Shown in pieces: positions 40,756 to 49,620 of a DNA stretch of 64,000 nt. How positions within the stretch are numbered: position 1 is the first letter of the stretch; every line of letters begins with the position of its first letter. Below the pieces are notes generated by a model, which was not told where the DNA came from, searched no databases, and saw nothing but the letters and a program-made list of their open reading frames with translations. This stretch comes from Verrucomicrobiota bacterium (GTDB taxonomy: Bacteria > Verrucomicrobiota > Verrucomicrobiia > Verrucomicrobiales > DEV007). Made by a program: the position numbers and the translations under genes. The stretch spans positions 1-64,000 of the forward strand of contig DAOUQC010000003.1 in the NCBI GenBank assembly GCA_030625775.1, written 5' to 3'.

Positions 40756-42027
40756 TTGTTCCAAGCTGTGAAAGAAGCCACTAGCAAAACAGCTTCGCAA
40801 GCACGCTCCCGACGTGTGAACGTGCGCACTCCTGATGTGATGGAGCGGGTTCAAGCCGAGGTGGCTGAGCATTACCGGAGTGAGGTTGTCGACAAATTGC
40901 GCTCGCGCCATGAAGGGTTGACGATTGGTAATACGACGGTTCGTTTGACCAAGCAGTTCGGATTTTGTTATGGCGTTGAACGGGCGATTGATCTGGCTTA
41001 TGCAACCAGGAACGTCTTTGCTGATAACGATGTTTATTTGATTGGAGAAATCATCCATAATCAGGAAGTCAATCGGCAGCTGGCTGAAATGGGAGTCTGC
41101 CCCTTGCCTGGAGACAGTGCAGTGGATGAAATCGAAAAGCTGGGTCCTGATGATGTGGTGATTGTGCCGGCTTTTGGAGCGGATACTCCGACGATGAAAA
41201 AAATCCAAGAGCGCGGCTGCCATGTGATCGATACTACCTGCGGTGATGTCATGAGCGTGTGGAAACGAGTGCGCAAATACGCAAAAGACGGGCGCACGTC
41301 TATCATTCACGGCAAGTCCTCACATGAAGAAACACGGGCGACGGCTTCACGAGCAGAGGGAAAAGACGGTAAGGGGAACTATTTGGTTATTCTGACTTTG
41401 GATGAATGTGATTATGTCTGCGACTATATTCGCTCAGGCAAGGGCGATAAAGTGGCTTTTCTGAAGCGCTTCACTGGAGGTTATTCGGCTGATTTTGATC
41501 CGGATCTTCACCTGTCCCGCATTGGAGTGGCAAACCAGACTACCATGCTGAAGTCGGAGACTGAAGAAATGCAGCGTCGTTTGGAGGTGGCAATTTGCGA
41601 CAGGGATGAAGCTCTCGGTAAGAGTGAAAAAGATAATTTCCAGGTTTTTGACACCATTTGTGGAGCGACGCAGGAGCGACAGGATGCCTTGTTCGAGATG
41701 CTGGAGAATCAACCTGACGTTTTATTTGTAGTGGGTGGTTATAACAGTTCTAACACTTCTCATCTGGTGGAGATTGGCGAAAAAGAACTGCCGACCTTTT
41801 TCATCCGTGAAGCTGATTGTCTGAAGTCCCTGGAGGAGGTGCTCCATTTTGACCTGCATCAACGGGAAGAGGTGAGTAGCTATTCAGAAGTTTTACTTGG
41901 GGATGACCCTGTGGTGGTAGGTATCACAGCTGGAGCTTCCTGTCCGAATAATCTCATTGAAGACACTATTCTGAAGGTTTTCAAGTTGAGGGGGATTGAC
42001 GGGGATTTGGTTAGAAGTTCCAGTTAG
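40756..42027 (+). CDS. ispH: 4-hydroxy-3-methylbut-2-enyl diphosphate reductase, long (cyanobacterial/plant-like) form
   Basis: 423 aa; FGFCYGVERAIDLAYATR; IIHNQEVN; TSIIHGKSSHEETRATAS. Confidence 0.93.
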   Translation: MFQAVKEATSKTASQARSRRVNVRTPDVMERVQAEVAEHYRSEVVDKLRSRHEGLTIGNTTVRLTKQFGFCYGVERAIDLAYATRNVFADNDVYLIGEIIHNQEVNRQLAEMGVCPLPGDSAVDEIEKLGPDDVVIVPAFGADTPTMKKIQERGCHVIDTTCGDVMSVWKRVRKYAKDGRTSIIHGKSSHEETRATASRAEGKDGKGNYLVILTLDECDYVCDYIRSGKGDKVAFLKRFTGGYSADFDPDLHLSRIGVANQTTMLKSETEEMQRRLEVAICDRDEALGKSEKDNFQVFDTICGATQERQDALFEMLENQPDVLFVVGGYNSSNTSHLVEIGEKELPTFFIREADCLKSLEEVLHFDLHQREEVSSYSEVLLGDDPVVVGITAGASCPNNLIEDTILKVFKLRGIDGDLVRSSS

Positions 42028-42034
42028 GAATATT

Positions 42035-43117
42035 TCACCCCTCCAGATCAGTCATGAAATCGCTCAATTGTTGTGCGATAGCACAATAGCTGACTCGCGC
42101 AGCGGCGTGAGCCTGCGAGGTTTTCACAGCTTCCTGATAGTTAGCTTGGCTATTCAATACGCTGCTTATTTTCTCCAATGCTTCCGATAAGGAAATTCGG
42201 CTGTCATCACAGAATTCCGGGTAGGCAAGTTCTTCAATCGCAGAGTTTCCCCCGGAACACAGGGTGCGGCAAAGCAGGGCGTCTCCCGCCACCTGACCGG
42301 GAACGGAACCGCGGTCGAGTTGGAACACTAAGCGGTGGGATGCCATCAGGCGCAGGTAGGAATCGTAGGCCAGTGGTCGGTCAATGACGCGCAGACGGGA
42401 TTCTGGAAATGATTCCTCCAACTGGCGGAGAATTTTTCTACCAGCATTTTTGTCACCGTTGATGACGGTGACGTTTTCTCCGGTTTCAGCACAGAGTCGG
42501 GCTGCTTCGGCCAGAGTTCGCAGATGGTTGCGAACAGGTTCAAAAAATTTACGGGTGCCAATCATTACACCTTTCCGTTCTTCCGCAGGCATTGAAAAAT
42601 CCCATTGAGGAAATTCTACAGGATAGGGGGTAGGGATAAAGCGGGTTTTACGGGCAAAGCTTTCGGCAGTGATCCATCCCCAGCGAGGTGGGAGGATGGA
42701 GCAGGGTGAGAGTACCCCGTCAGCCAGATCCAGAATTTCCTGATAGTAAGACAGTATTTTGGAAGAGCGTAGTTGAGCGGTGATCTGATAGGGGCCGGAT
42801 TCTTTCCATGCAACCCATACGTTGCGCCCTTTGTTTTTTAAAGCTTTCACAGCCTTCAGGCTTACGCCCACCCGGCGGCGGATCAATACCAGAACTACAT
42901 CAAAGCGATCCTCCGCCAATACGTCCGAGACGGAATCAAAAAACTTTCCCCGGGTGGCGGCAGCGTAAGCATGATAATTGATAGGGGGATGCACACCGGC
43001 CCGGTATTCGCCTGGGCCTTCTGCGTAGTCGATTACGGTGTCCCTGCCTTCCGGGTTGAGGACGGCCAGACGTATTCCTTTCGATGCAGTAATCGAGTTG
43101 GAGGCATCCGAATTCAT
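42035..43117 (-). CDS. Glycosyltransferase-like protein (GT-B style)
   Basis: 360 aa; VMIGTRKFFEPVRNHLRTL...LRVIDRPLAYDSYLRLMASHRLVFQLDRGSVPGQVAGDALLCRTL resembles GT-B donor-binding half. Confidence 0.55.
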   Translation of the reverse strand: MNSDASNSITASKGIRLAVLNPEGRDTVIDYAEGPGEYRAGVHPPINYHAYAAATRGKFFDSVSDVLAEDRFDVVLVLIRRRVGVSLKAVKALKNKGRNVWVAWKESGPYQITAQLRSSKILSYYQEILDLADGVLSPCSILPPRWGWITAESFARKTRFIPTPYPVEFPQWDFSMPAEERKGVMIGTRKFFEPVRNHLRTLAEAARLCAETGENVTVINGDKNAGRKILRQLEESFPESRLRVIDRPLAYDSYLRLMASHRLVFQLDRGSVPGQVAGDALLCRTLCSGGNSAIEELAYPEFCDDSRISLSEALEKISSVLNSQANYQEAVKTSQAHAAARVSYCAIAQQLSDFMTDLEG

Positions 43118-43166
43118 GGCTTGTGTTGGCTTGCCAGCCGTGGTCCAGCATTTACGGGACGAAGGA

Positions 43167-43241
43167 TGGTGCGCGATGCAGGATTTGAACCTGCGACCCC
43201 CACCATGTCAAGGTGATGCTCTACCCCTGAGCTAATCGCGC
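43167..43241 (-). tRNA. tRNA-Val(GAC)
   Basis: GCGCGATTAGCTCAGGGGTAGAGCATCACCTTGACATGGTGGGGGTCGCAGGTTCAAATCCTGCATCGCGCACCA; acceptor GCGCGAT/ATCGCGC, loop TTGACAT, encoded CCA. Confidence 0.97.
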
Positions 43242-43423
43242 ATTAATCTCCCGTCCCAAAGACGAAGCAGACTAAATCGCACTCAGCCGCACCTGCAAGC
43301 CTTTTTGTCAGGAATTCTTAGGAAGGAGAAGAGATGCAGGGGGTGGATTTGAAACTCATCAGGGCTTGTTTGCTAAACTAAAGGGTGTATTCGTTTTGCA
43401 TGAGTCTTTGAAGAGAAATTCCC

Positions 43424-44350
43424 ATGGACGAATCAGCGGATCATTATTATTCATCGAGTAGTGGAGGCAAGCTCTACCGACGGGTGTTTACGCCTCGTGG
43501 GCTTTTGCCAGAAGATTGGCGAGGAGGTGTGCTGTTGGTGCATGGTTTGGGCGATCATATGGGCTGTCATGAAAAAGCAGCACGCATGTTTTGCCAGCAG
43601 GGCCTGATTGCCGCCGGGGTGGATTGGCCGGGGCATGGGTATTCGTTCGGGAGACGAGGTCACTTCCGGGAAGTAGCTGCCTTGCTTGGTCTGATCGCTG
43701 AATCACTCACTGATTTGCGGGAACGCCTTCCGCCTGGTGCACCGATTGGCTTGTATGCCCACTCGGCAGGGGCTTTTGTTTTGCTGCAGTTTCTCAAAGA
43801 GCAGGCCTCAGGAGAGAAGTATGCGATCAACTACCCTTCTGCGTTCTCCTTTGTCTGGTTGAGTTCACCGCTTTTGCATCCTACGCATGAGCAGGGGTTT
43901 TTGAAGCTAAAAATGGGTGAATGGCTTTCCAAAATTGCTCCGGGTCTGAGGCTTGATACCGGGGTTCGCTCGGACCGCTGTTATCCGCCGGATCCGGAAA
44001 CCGGTTTATTCAAAGAGGATCCTCTGAAGCATCATAAAATCAGCCTGTCTTTTGGGGCAGATTTGATGAAAAGAAGTCGACAGGTGAATGACTGTGCAAG
44101 GGCATTCAGAGAGCCAAGCCGGCTGTTTATTTCCCAAGGCAGTGCCGATAAAATATGTCCTCCTAAATTTTCCCAGGTTTTTTTTGATGCTGTGACTTTA
44201 TCCTCAACTGATAAAATTTACCGACTGTTGCCTGGAGCGTTGCATGAACCCTTGAATGATCCTGCTGCCGCAGGCTTGCTTGCAGAGGTGGGGGAATGGG
44301 TCGATGAAACTCTCAGCGAGGTTTCTGGAAGAGCATGTAAAAACCGATGA
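43424..44350 (+). CDS. Alpha/beta hydrolase (monoacylglycerol lipase/lysophospholipase-like)
   Basis: LLVHGLGDHMGCHEKAARMF; GLYAHSAGAFVLL; ISQGSADKICPP; PGALHEPLND. Confidence 0.88.
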   Translation: MDESADHYYSSSSGGKLYRRVFTPRGLLPEDWRGGVLLVHGLGDHMGCHEKAARMFCQQGLIAAGVDWPGHGYSFGRRGHFREVAALLGLIAESLTDLRERLPPGAPIGLYAHSAGAFVLLQFLKEQASGEKYAINYPSAFSFVWLSSPLLHPTHEQGFLKLKMGEWLSKIAPGLRLDTGVRSDRCYPPDPETGLFKEDPLKHHKISLSFGADLMKRSRQVNDCARAFREPSRLFISQGSADKICPPKFSQVFFDAVTLSSTDKIYRLLPGALHEPLNDPAAAGLLAEVGEWVDETLSEVSGRACKNR

Positions 44351-44684
44351 CGATCAGCACTCCAGCAAAAATGCGGGTGAGTGATTGGTTGCTGAAGGAC
44401 TTCATCCAATCGGCTGCAAAAAAAGCAATCAGACAGGCCCCGATAGCAGTGGGAATAAAAATTTTCCACTGAACCAGGGAATCTGGTCCGGCGCTGATTC
44501 GAGCAATGGCAACAATGGCTGTGGGAGCGATCACTGCCAGAGAGGTGGCCACGGCTTGTTTTTGCTCCATTCCCATCAACATGACAAAAGCAGGCACCAT
44601 GACGATGCCACCGCCGACACCACAAAGAGAAGCAATTGTGCCGCCGAGACAACCAATTAGAAGGGGGACGAGTAAAGCTTGCAT
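44313..44684 (-). CDS. TauE/SafE family half-size membrane protein
   Basis: GCLGGTIASLCGVGGGIVMVPAFVMLMGMEQKQAVATSLAVI. Confidence 0.85.
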   Translation of the reverse strand: MQALLVPLLIGCLGGTIASLCGVGGGIVMVPAFVMLMGMEQKQAVATSLAVIAPTAIVAIARISAGPDSLVQWKIFIPTAIGACLIAFFAADWMKSFSNQSLTRIFAGVLIVIGFYMLFQKPR

Positions 44685-44717
44685 AGGGTTGGGGGAGTTC
44701 GTGGGCGGCACAGCCAA

Positions 44718-45836
44718 TTATGCAGCCGACCTTGAGTAAGCTTTTTTTATCAGAATTCGGGTAACCAGTTGGCTAAGAATTGTAGTTGGATCCAGTTGAG
44801 TGGAAATTAATCTAAGATTGGCGTTCAGGCACTCTTCGAGGGCACCCTTGAGCTCGGACACCGTAAAATTGCGGCAGGCCTGAACAGAAAGGAAATGAGG
44901 GTAACAACTGATATTGCCGTCTTTTTTGCGGGGAAAATGCAGGGTTTCAGATGCCGGTAGACGGTTGATGGCTGCTTCGAAAGCTTTGTAGCTACCGGTG
45001 GGCAGGCGATGACGTTCGAGAAGGTCGCGAGTATAAAGTAATTGGCGTATACGTGGCACAATGGCGGCGAGCAGAAGGCCTATGGCATTTTCACCACGCC
45101 TTAGTTGGGTTTCGATGAGTTGCAGGGTGCGTGGCAGGTTTCTTGTGGTGAGGGCGTCGCCGATCTCCCAGATCACTCCGGCATGGGTCGATGCCACCAC
45201 CGCCCTAACGTCTTCGATATTTGCCGGGCGATCTCCAACATAAATTGAAAGTTTCTCCATCTCGGAGTTCAGCTGGCGTGTGTCGGCTCCGACATTGAGA
45301 ACAAATTGCTCTGAAGCTCCCGGAGCGAAGGAAAGCCCCATTTGTCGGGCCCGTTGATTAACGTCGCCCATCACCTGGGTTTCCCAGCCTGCCCGGGAGA
45401 TGTCCACTTTGTCAAAAATGGTGATTTTGGTGAGCTTGTTCAGCTTTTTGTAAAATGATCGTCGTTTATCGATCTCACTTGCGGAAAGGATGAACTGGAC
45501 ATCAGAGGGGATGCCGCTTTCAAGAATAGCGATCAGGCTGTCAGTTGCTTCGAGTGTTCCCTGGGATTTTCCGGTTTGGCTGTCACCGAAAAAATTAGCT
45601 CCCTGCAGCCAGACCACTTTTTCTCCTCCAAAAAACGGCAGGGTTTGCAGAGCTTCAATCGTACTGCCTACAATTTGAATGGCGTGATCGGTATTGTCTG
45701 CTTGTCCGGAAATGGTTTCCAAGCCAAAATCGCCGGCATCGGGTGGGCAAAGCTTTTGGGATAATTTTAGAGCAGCTTCCTTGACCCGTCCTTCGTCGGT
45801 TCCCAGAATTGCGTGGATATTGTTGGCGGGAGGCAT
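44718..45836 (-). CDS. holA: DNA polymerase III subunit delta
   Basis: 372 aa; QFVLNVGADTRQLNSEMEKLSIYVG; AGVIWEIGDALTTRN. Confidence 0.88.
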   Translation of the reverse strand: MPPANNIHAILGTDEGRVKEAALKLSQKLCPPDAGDFGLETISGQADNTDHAIQIVGSTIEALQTLPFFGGEKVVWLQGANFFGDSQTGKSQGTLEATDSLIAILESGIPSDVQFILSASEIDKRRSFYKKLNKLTKITIFDKVDISRAGWETQVMGDVNQRARQMGLSFAPGASEQFVLNVGADTRQLNSEMEKLSIYVGDRPANIEDVRAVVASTHAGVIWEIGDALTTRNLPRTLQLIETQLRRGENAIGLLLAAIVPRIRQLLYTRDLLERHRLPTGSYKAFEAAINRLPASETLHFPRKKDGNISCYPHFLSVQACRNFTVSELKGALEECLNANLRLISTQLDPTTILSQLVTRILIKKAYSRSAA

Positions 45837-45889
45837 GGCTTGGTTTGCAGCTTCTGTAGGTTTACAGAAAGGCAGCTTGATTGCAAGTG

Positions 45890-46603
45890 TCAGAGCCCAA
45901 GTGCTTTGAGAAAGGAGGCGTCATCAGCTAAATTTTCGAACAGATGGTCTGGCTGAAAGGCTGCCAGCGCATCGATAGTGAAGGTGCCGGTTGCCACAGC
46001 AATCGCCTTGGCTCCACAGGCCCGGGCACAGGCGATGTCTTTGGGGGTGTCACCGATGATGACAGTATCTTCGGGTAAAAACTCACAGCCAAAATGTTGG
46101 GTGGCCCGGTCGATGGCAATCGGGCCGAGGCGGTTGCGGTCGTGATGGTCGTCTCCAAAAGCGCCGGTATGGAAAAAGCGCTCGATTTCAAATTGCTCCA
46201 GCTTGGTCCACGCCCCACGTTGAATATTTCCAGTCAGGAGGCCAAGGGAGAGATGAGCGTGATTGTCTAGACATTCCAGCAGTTCCGTGATGCCGGGTAA
46301 AAGGTGGCCGCCGTTTGTAATGGAATGTTGTGCCAGATTTCGGGATAAACTCCGGTGATAAGAGTCGTAGAAAGCCTCTTCATTTTCGGGGGAGTGATCA
46401 ATTTCAAAATGCGCGAAAAGAAAGTGCGCCAGTCCGGCGTCAGTGGCACCCGCCAGATTCAAAGGTGGCATTTGATCTACAGATTGCTCAAGGCTAAAGG
46501 CGTTCTTCAGCCCTTCGTAGATTGCCGAGAGGCCGGCACCGCCTGTGTGCAGGAGGGTGCCGTCGATATCAAACAACAACAAGCTCCGGCGGACAGTGGG
46601 CAT
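45890..46603 (-). CDS. HAD family hydrolase (phosphatase)
   Basis: LLLFDIDGTLLHTGGAG; LGLLTGNIQRGA; VIIGDTPKDIACARACGAKAIAVATG. Confidence 0.93.
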   Translation of the reverse strand: MPTVRRSLLLFDIDGTLLHTGGAGLSAIYEGLKNAFSLEQSVDQMPPLNLAGATDAGLAHFLFAHFEIDHSPENEEAFYDSYHRSLSRNLAQHSITNGGHLLPGITELLECLDNHAHLSLGLLTGNIQRGAWTKLEQFEIERFFHTGAFGDDHHDRNRLGPIAIDRATQHFGCEFLPEDTVIIGDTPKDIACARACGAKAIAVATGTFTIDALAAFQPDHLFENLADDASFLKALGL

Positions 46604-46645
46604 GTGACATTTTCGCTGACTCAGGTGTCCGGAGGCAGGGGCAGG

Positions 46646-47353
46646 TTATGGTTTGTCACTACCCTCTGTAGCTTCTTCTTCAGCTTCTGCGGCGGCAGCT
46701 TCACTTTCTTCAGCCACATCCAATTCCTTTTCGGCTTCAGCTTCTGCAGCCTCAGCTGCTTCATGGGCATCGAGATCAATATCGTCATCGTGTTCTTCAA
46801 GGCGCCATTTGCGCACTTGTTGTTCGGCGGGCAGCGGTGACATCATCATCAAAACACTGCGGCCACTGAGTTTGGGCTCAAGATCACAATTGGCCATGCT
46901 CGAAAGATCTTTTTTCACTCGTTGCATCAATTCGACGCCGAGTTGTTTGAAGGCGTTTTCCCGTCCCCGGAATTGGAGTTGAAGCCTCAGTTTGTTGCCT
47001 TGGGAAAGAAAGTCTTCAGCCCGGCGCAACTTGATTTCGTAGTCGTGAGCTTCGATGCGAACCCTGAATTTGACCTCTTTTTCTTTGGTACGTGTCCGGG
47101 TGTTTTCTTTTTTCTGTTTTTTCTGTTCGTACTTCCACTTGCCGTAATCGACGATACGGCAAACCGGAGGGCGTACGTTCGGAGCAACCTCAACCAAGTC
47201 CAGTCCCAGCGCTTTGGCTTTGCCGAGGGCATCCCGGGTCTGCATCACGATGTTGACCTCCTTGTAAATCACGCGGATTTCAGGAACTCGGATGTGATGA
47301 TTGATTCGTATCCTGGGGACACGAGTGAATCTGCGTTTTTTCTTCTTGGCGAT
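46646..47353 (-). CDS. infC: Translation initiation factor IF-3 with acidic C-terminal tail; probable AUC start
   Basis: Continuous frame (I)AKKKKRRFTRVPRIRINHHIRVPEIRVIYKEVNIV...LVEVAPNVRPPVCRIVDYGKWKYEQ; AAGGA 8 nt upstream of ATC at 47353-47351. Confidence 0.9.
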   Translation of the reverse strand: MAKKKKRRFTRVPRIRINHHIRVPEIRVIYKEVNIVMQTRDALGKAKALGLDLVEVAPNVRPPVCRIVDYGKWKYEQKKQKKENTRTRTKEKEVKFRVRIEAHDYEIKLRRAEDFLSQGNKLRLQLQFRGRENAFKQLGVELMQRVKKDLSSMANCDLEPKLSGRSVLMMMSPLPAEQQVRKWRLEEHDDDIDLDAHEAAEAAEAEAEKELDVAEESEAAAAEAEEEATEGSDKP

Positions 47354-47578
47354 AGGTAGGGTCCTTCAGTTGTTTGGTTTACGCGGTAATTTCGATTAGT
47401 TCGATACCTGAAAAGTGAATTTGTTCATTTCTTAGCTGAAAATCAACATGCTTCATTCGTTAATTTACGAAAAGCTGAAGCGGGTGCCAATGAGGTGAAG
47501 CTCTCACGATGCCCATGGGCTAATCTCTTCTGCGAAGGATTGTAGCTTGGTTCTGTCCACGTTACACCCATAAAAAAA

Positions 47579-49459
47579 TCAAAGCGCCCGCGACTTAATT
47601 TCTTCCACGATCCGATCGCGGAATGCAGACACATCCATAGCCCCTTCGTCACCGCGGTCCCGGTGACGAATAGAAATTTGCTTAGATTCTTGTTCGCGCT
47701 CTCCAATAACCAACATATAGGAAACTTTTGCGAGCTGAGCAAGGCGAATCTTTGCCCCAATTTTTTCATTGTGTTGATCGACGGAAGCCCGGATGCCTTC
47801 GGCTTTCAATTTGGCTTCCACTTCTGCGGCATAATCGAGATATTTTTCAGAGATTGGCAGGATGCGTACCTGCTCAGGGGCCAGCCAGGTAGGGAACTTG
47901 CCAGCGAAGTGCTCGATCAATACGCCGACAAAGCGCTCCATCGAGCCAAAGGGGGCACGGTGAATCATTACTGGGCGGTGCGGCTGGTTGTCCGGGCCGA
48001 TGTATGACAGGTCAAAACGCTCGGGCAGGCTGTAGTCGACTTGCACGGTGCCGAGTTGCCATTCACGACCGATCACATCTTTCACCACAAAGTCCATTTT
48101 GGGGCCGTAAAATGCAGCCTCTCCAAGTTCCTCGGTGAAGGGGGAGCCCAGTTCTTTGGCGGCTTCCCGTAATGCATTTTCCGCTCGATCCCAGTTTGCA
48201 GGATCACCGGCATATTTGTTGGAATCAGGATCTCTCAATCCGATCCTCACCCGGTAATCGGTCATGCCCAGAGTATCAAAGATGATTCGTACCAGTTCCA
48301 GACAGCCTGCGATTTCATCCTGAACCTGGTTATCAATGCAGAACAGGTGGGCATCATCCTGGGTGAATCCCCTCACCCGGGTCATGCCATTCAGCTCACC
48401 ACTTTGTTCCCAGCGGTAAACCGTGCCAAATTCTGCCAGACGCACTGGCATATCGCGGTAGGAGTGATGTTGGCTTTGAAAGATTTTGATGTGGTGGGGA
48501 CAGTTCATCGGCTTCAGCAAGAAACCGTCGATGATGCCGTCGTTGAGTTGGTTGGACAATTCACCACAGGAGCAGCCTTCGTCCGCCAGTTTGTTCAAGG
48601 CGTCTCGTTCGACAATCGGGGCGAACTGTGAGTCGGAATAATAGGGGAAATGACCGCTGGTGCGGTAAAGGTCCAGTTTGCCAATATGTGGAGTGAAAAC
48701 CTGTTGGTAACCCTGGCGAGCCAATTGCTCGCCGATAAAATTCTGTAACTCCTGGCGTACGATCGCTCCATTGGGAAGCCAGAGAACCAAGCCCTGTCCA
48801 ACTGCCTCGTCGATGTGAAACAGTTGCAGATCTTTGCCAATTCGACGGTGATCGCGTTTTTTTGCTTCCTCCAGTTTTTCGAGGTGTTCATCCAGCAGTG
48901 TGCGGTTTTTGAAGCAGGTGCCGTAAACACGTTGCAGTTGAGGGTTGTCCGCGTCACCTTTGTAGAAAGCCGAGGCCACCGACATGATTTTGTAAGCCTT
49001 GCAGTTTCCGGTGCGCCCCACATGCGGGCCAGCGCAGAGATCCCAGAAATCGCCGTTTTTATAGACTGAGATTTCTTCATCTTCCGGGATGTCGTTCAAG
49101 AGGTCGATTTTGAAACGGCTCGGTGTGTCGCGTTCGGACAGAGATCCCAGGCGCCCGCTCTCAGCAAGCACCATGGCGTCCGCCCTTGAGAGTAATTCCT
49201 TTTCAAAAGTCTGGTTGGCTTTCACCACCGCTTTCATTTCCTTTTCGATTTTTACAAAATCATCGGGAGTGATGCGGTGTTCCAGATCGACGTCGTAATA
49301 AAAGCCGTTTTCCACTGGTGGACCGTAGGCAAATTCCGCATCCGGCCACAATCTGGCAATGGCGGTCGCCATCACGTGGGCACAGGAATGACGCAGTCGG
49401 TCGATATCCGACATCTGCCCTCGTTCTTCCAAAGTTTTGCGTTCACTGTTTTCGGCCAT
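47579..49459 (-). CDS. thrS: Threonyl-tRNA synthetase lacking N-terminal TGS domain
   Basis: Starts near HSCAHVMATAIARLWPDAEFAYGP editing domain; GFYYDV; NCPHHIKIFQSQHHSYRDMPVRLAEFGTVYR. Confidence 0.95.
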   Translation of the reverse strand: MAENSERKTLEERGQMSDIDRLRHSCAHVMATAIARLWPDAEFAYGPPVENGFYYDVDLEHRITPDDFVKIEKEMKAVVKANQTFEKELLSRADAMVLAESGRLGSLSERDTPSRFKIDLLNDIPEDEEISVYKNGDFWDLCAGPHVGRTGNCKAYKIMSVASAFYKGDADNPQLQRVYGTCFKNRTLLDEHLEKLEEAKKRDHRRIGKDLQLFHIDEAVGQGLVLWLPNGAIVRQELQNFIGEQLARQGYQQVFTPHIGKLDLYRTSGHFPYYSDSQFAPIVERDALNKLADEGCSCGELSNQLNDGIIDGFLLKPMNCPHHIKIFQSQHHSYRDMPVRLAEFGTVYRWEQSGELNGMTRVRGFTQDDAHLFCIDNQVQDEIAGCLELVRIIFDTLGMTDYRVRIGLRDPDSNKYAGDPANWDRAENALREAAKELGSPFTEELGEAAFYGPKMDFVVKDVIGREWQLGTVQVDYSLPERFDLSYIGPDNQPHRPVMIHRAPFGSMERFVGVLIEHFAGKFPTWLAPEQVRILPISEKYLDYAAEVEAKLKAEGIRASVDQHNEKIGAKIRLAQLAKVSYMLVIGEREQESKQISIRHRDRGDEGAMDVSAFRDRIVEEIKSRAL

Positions 49460-49620
49460 GGTGGTGATTTCTATCAAACAATCGATTGCCTGCCGTGTCG
49501 CGCTTTTTGTTTGAGCTTTTTTGCGGTCAGTGCCTCGGATGCAGACAGTATCCAGAGCCTGCGCTGAGTCAATGGTTTGAGCGTCATCAACTTTTCCTTC
49601 TCTCCATGGAGCGCGAGGTT

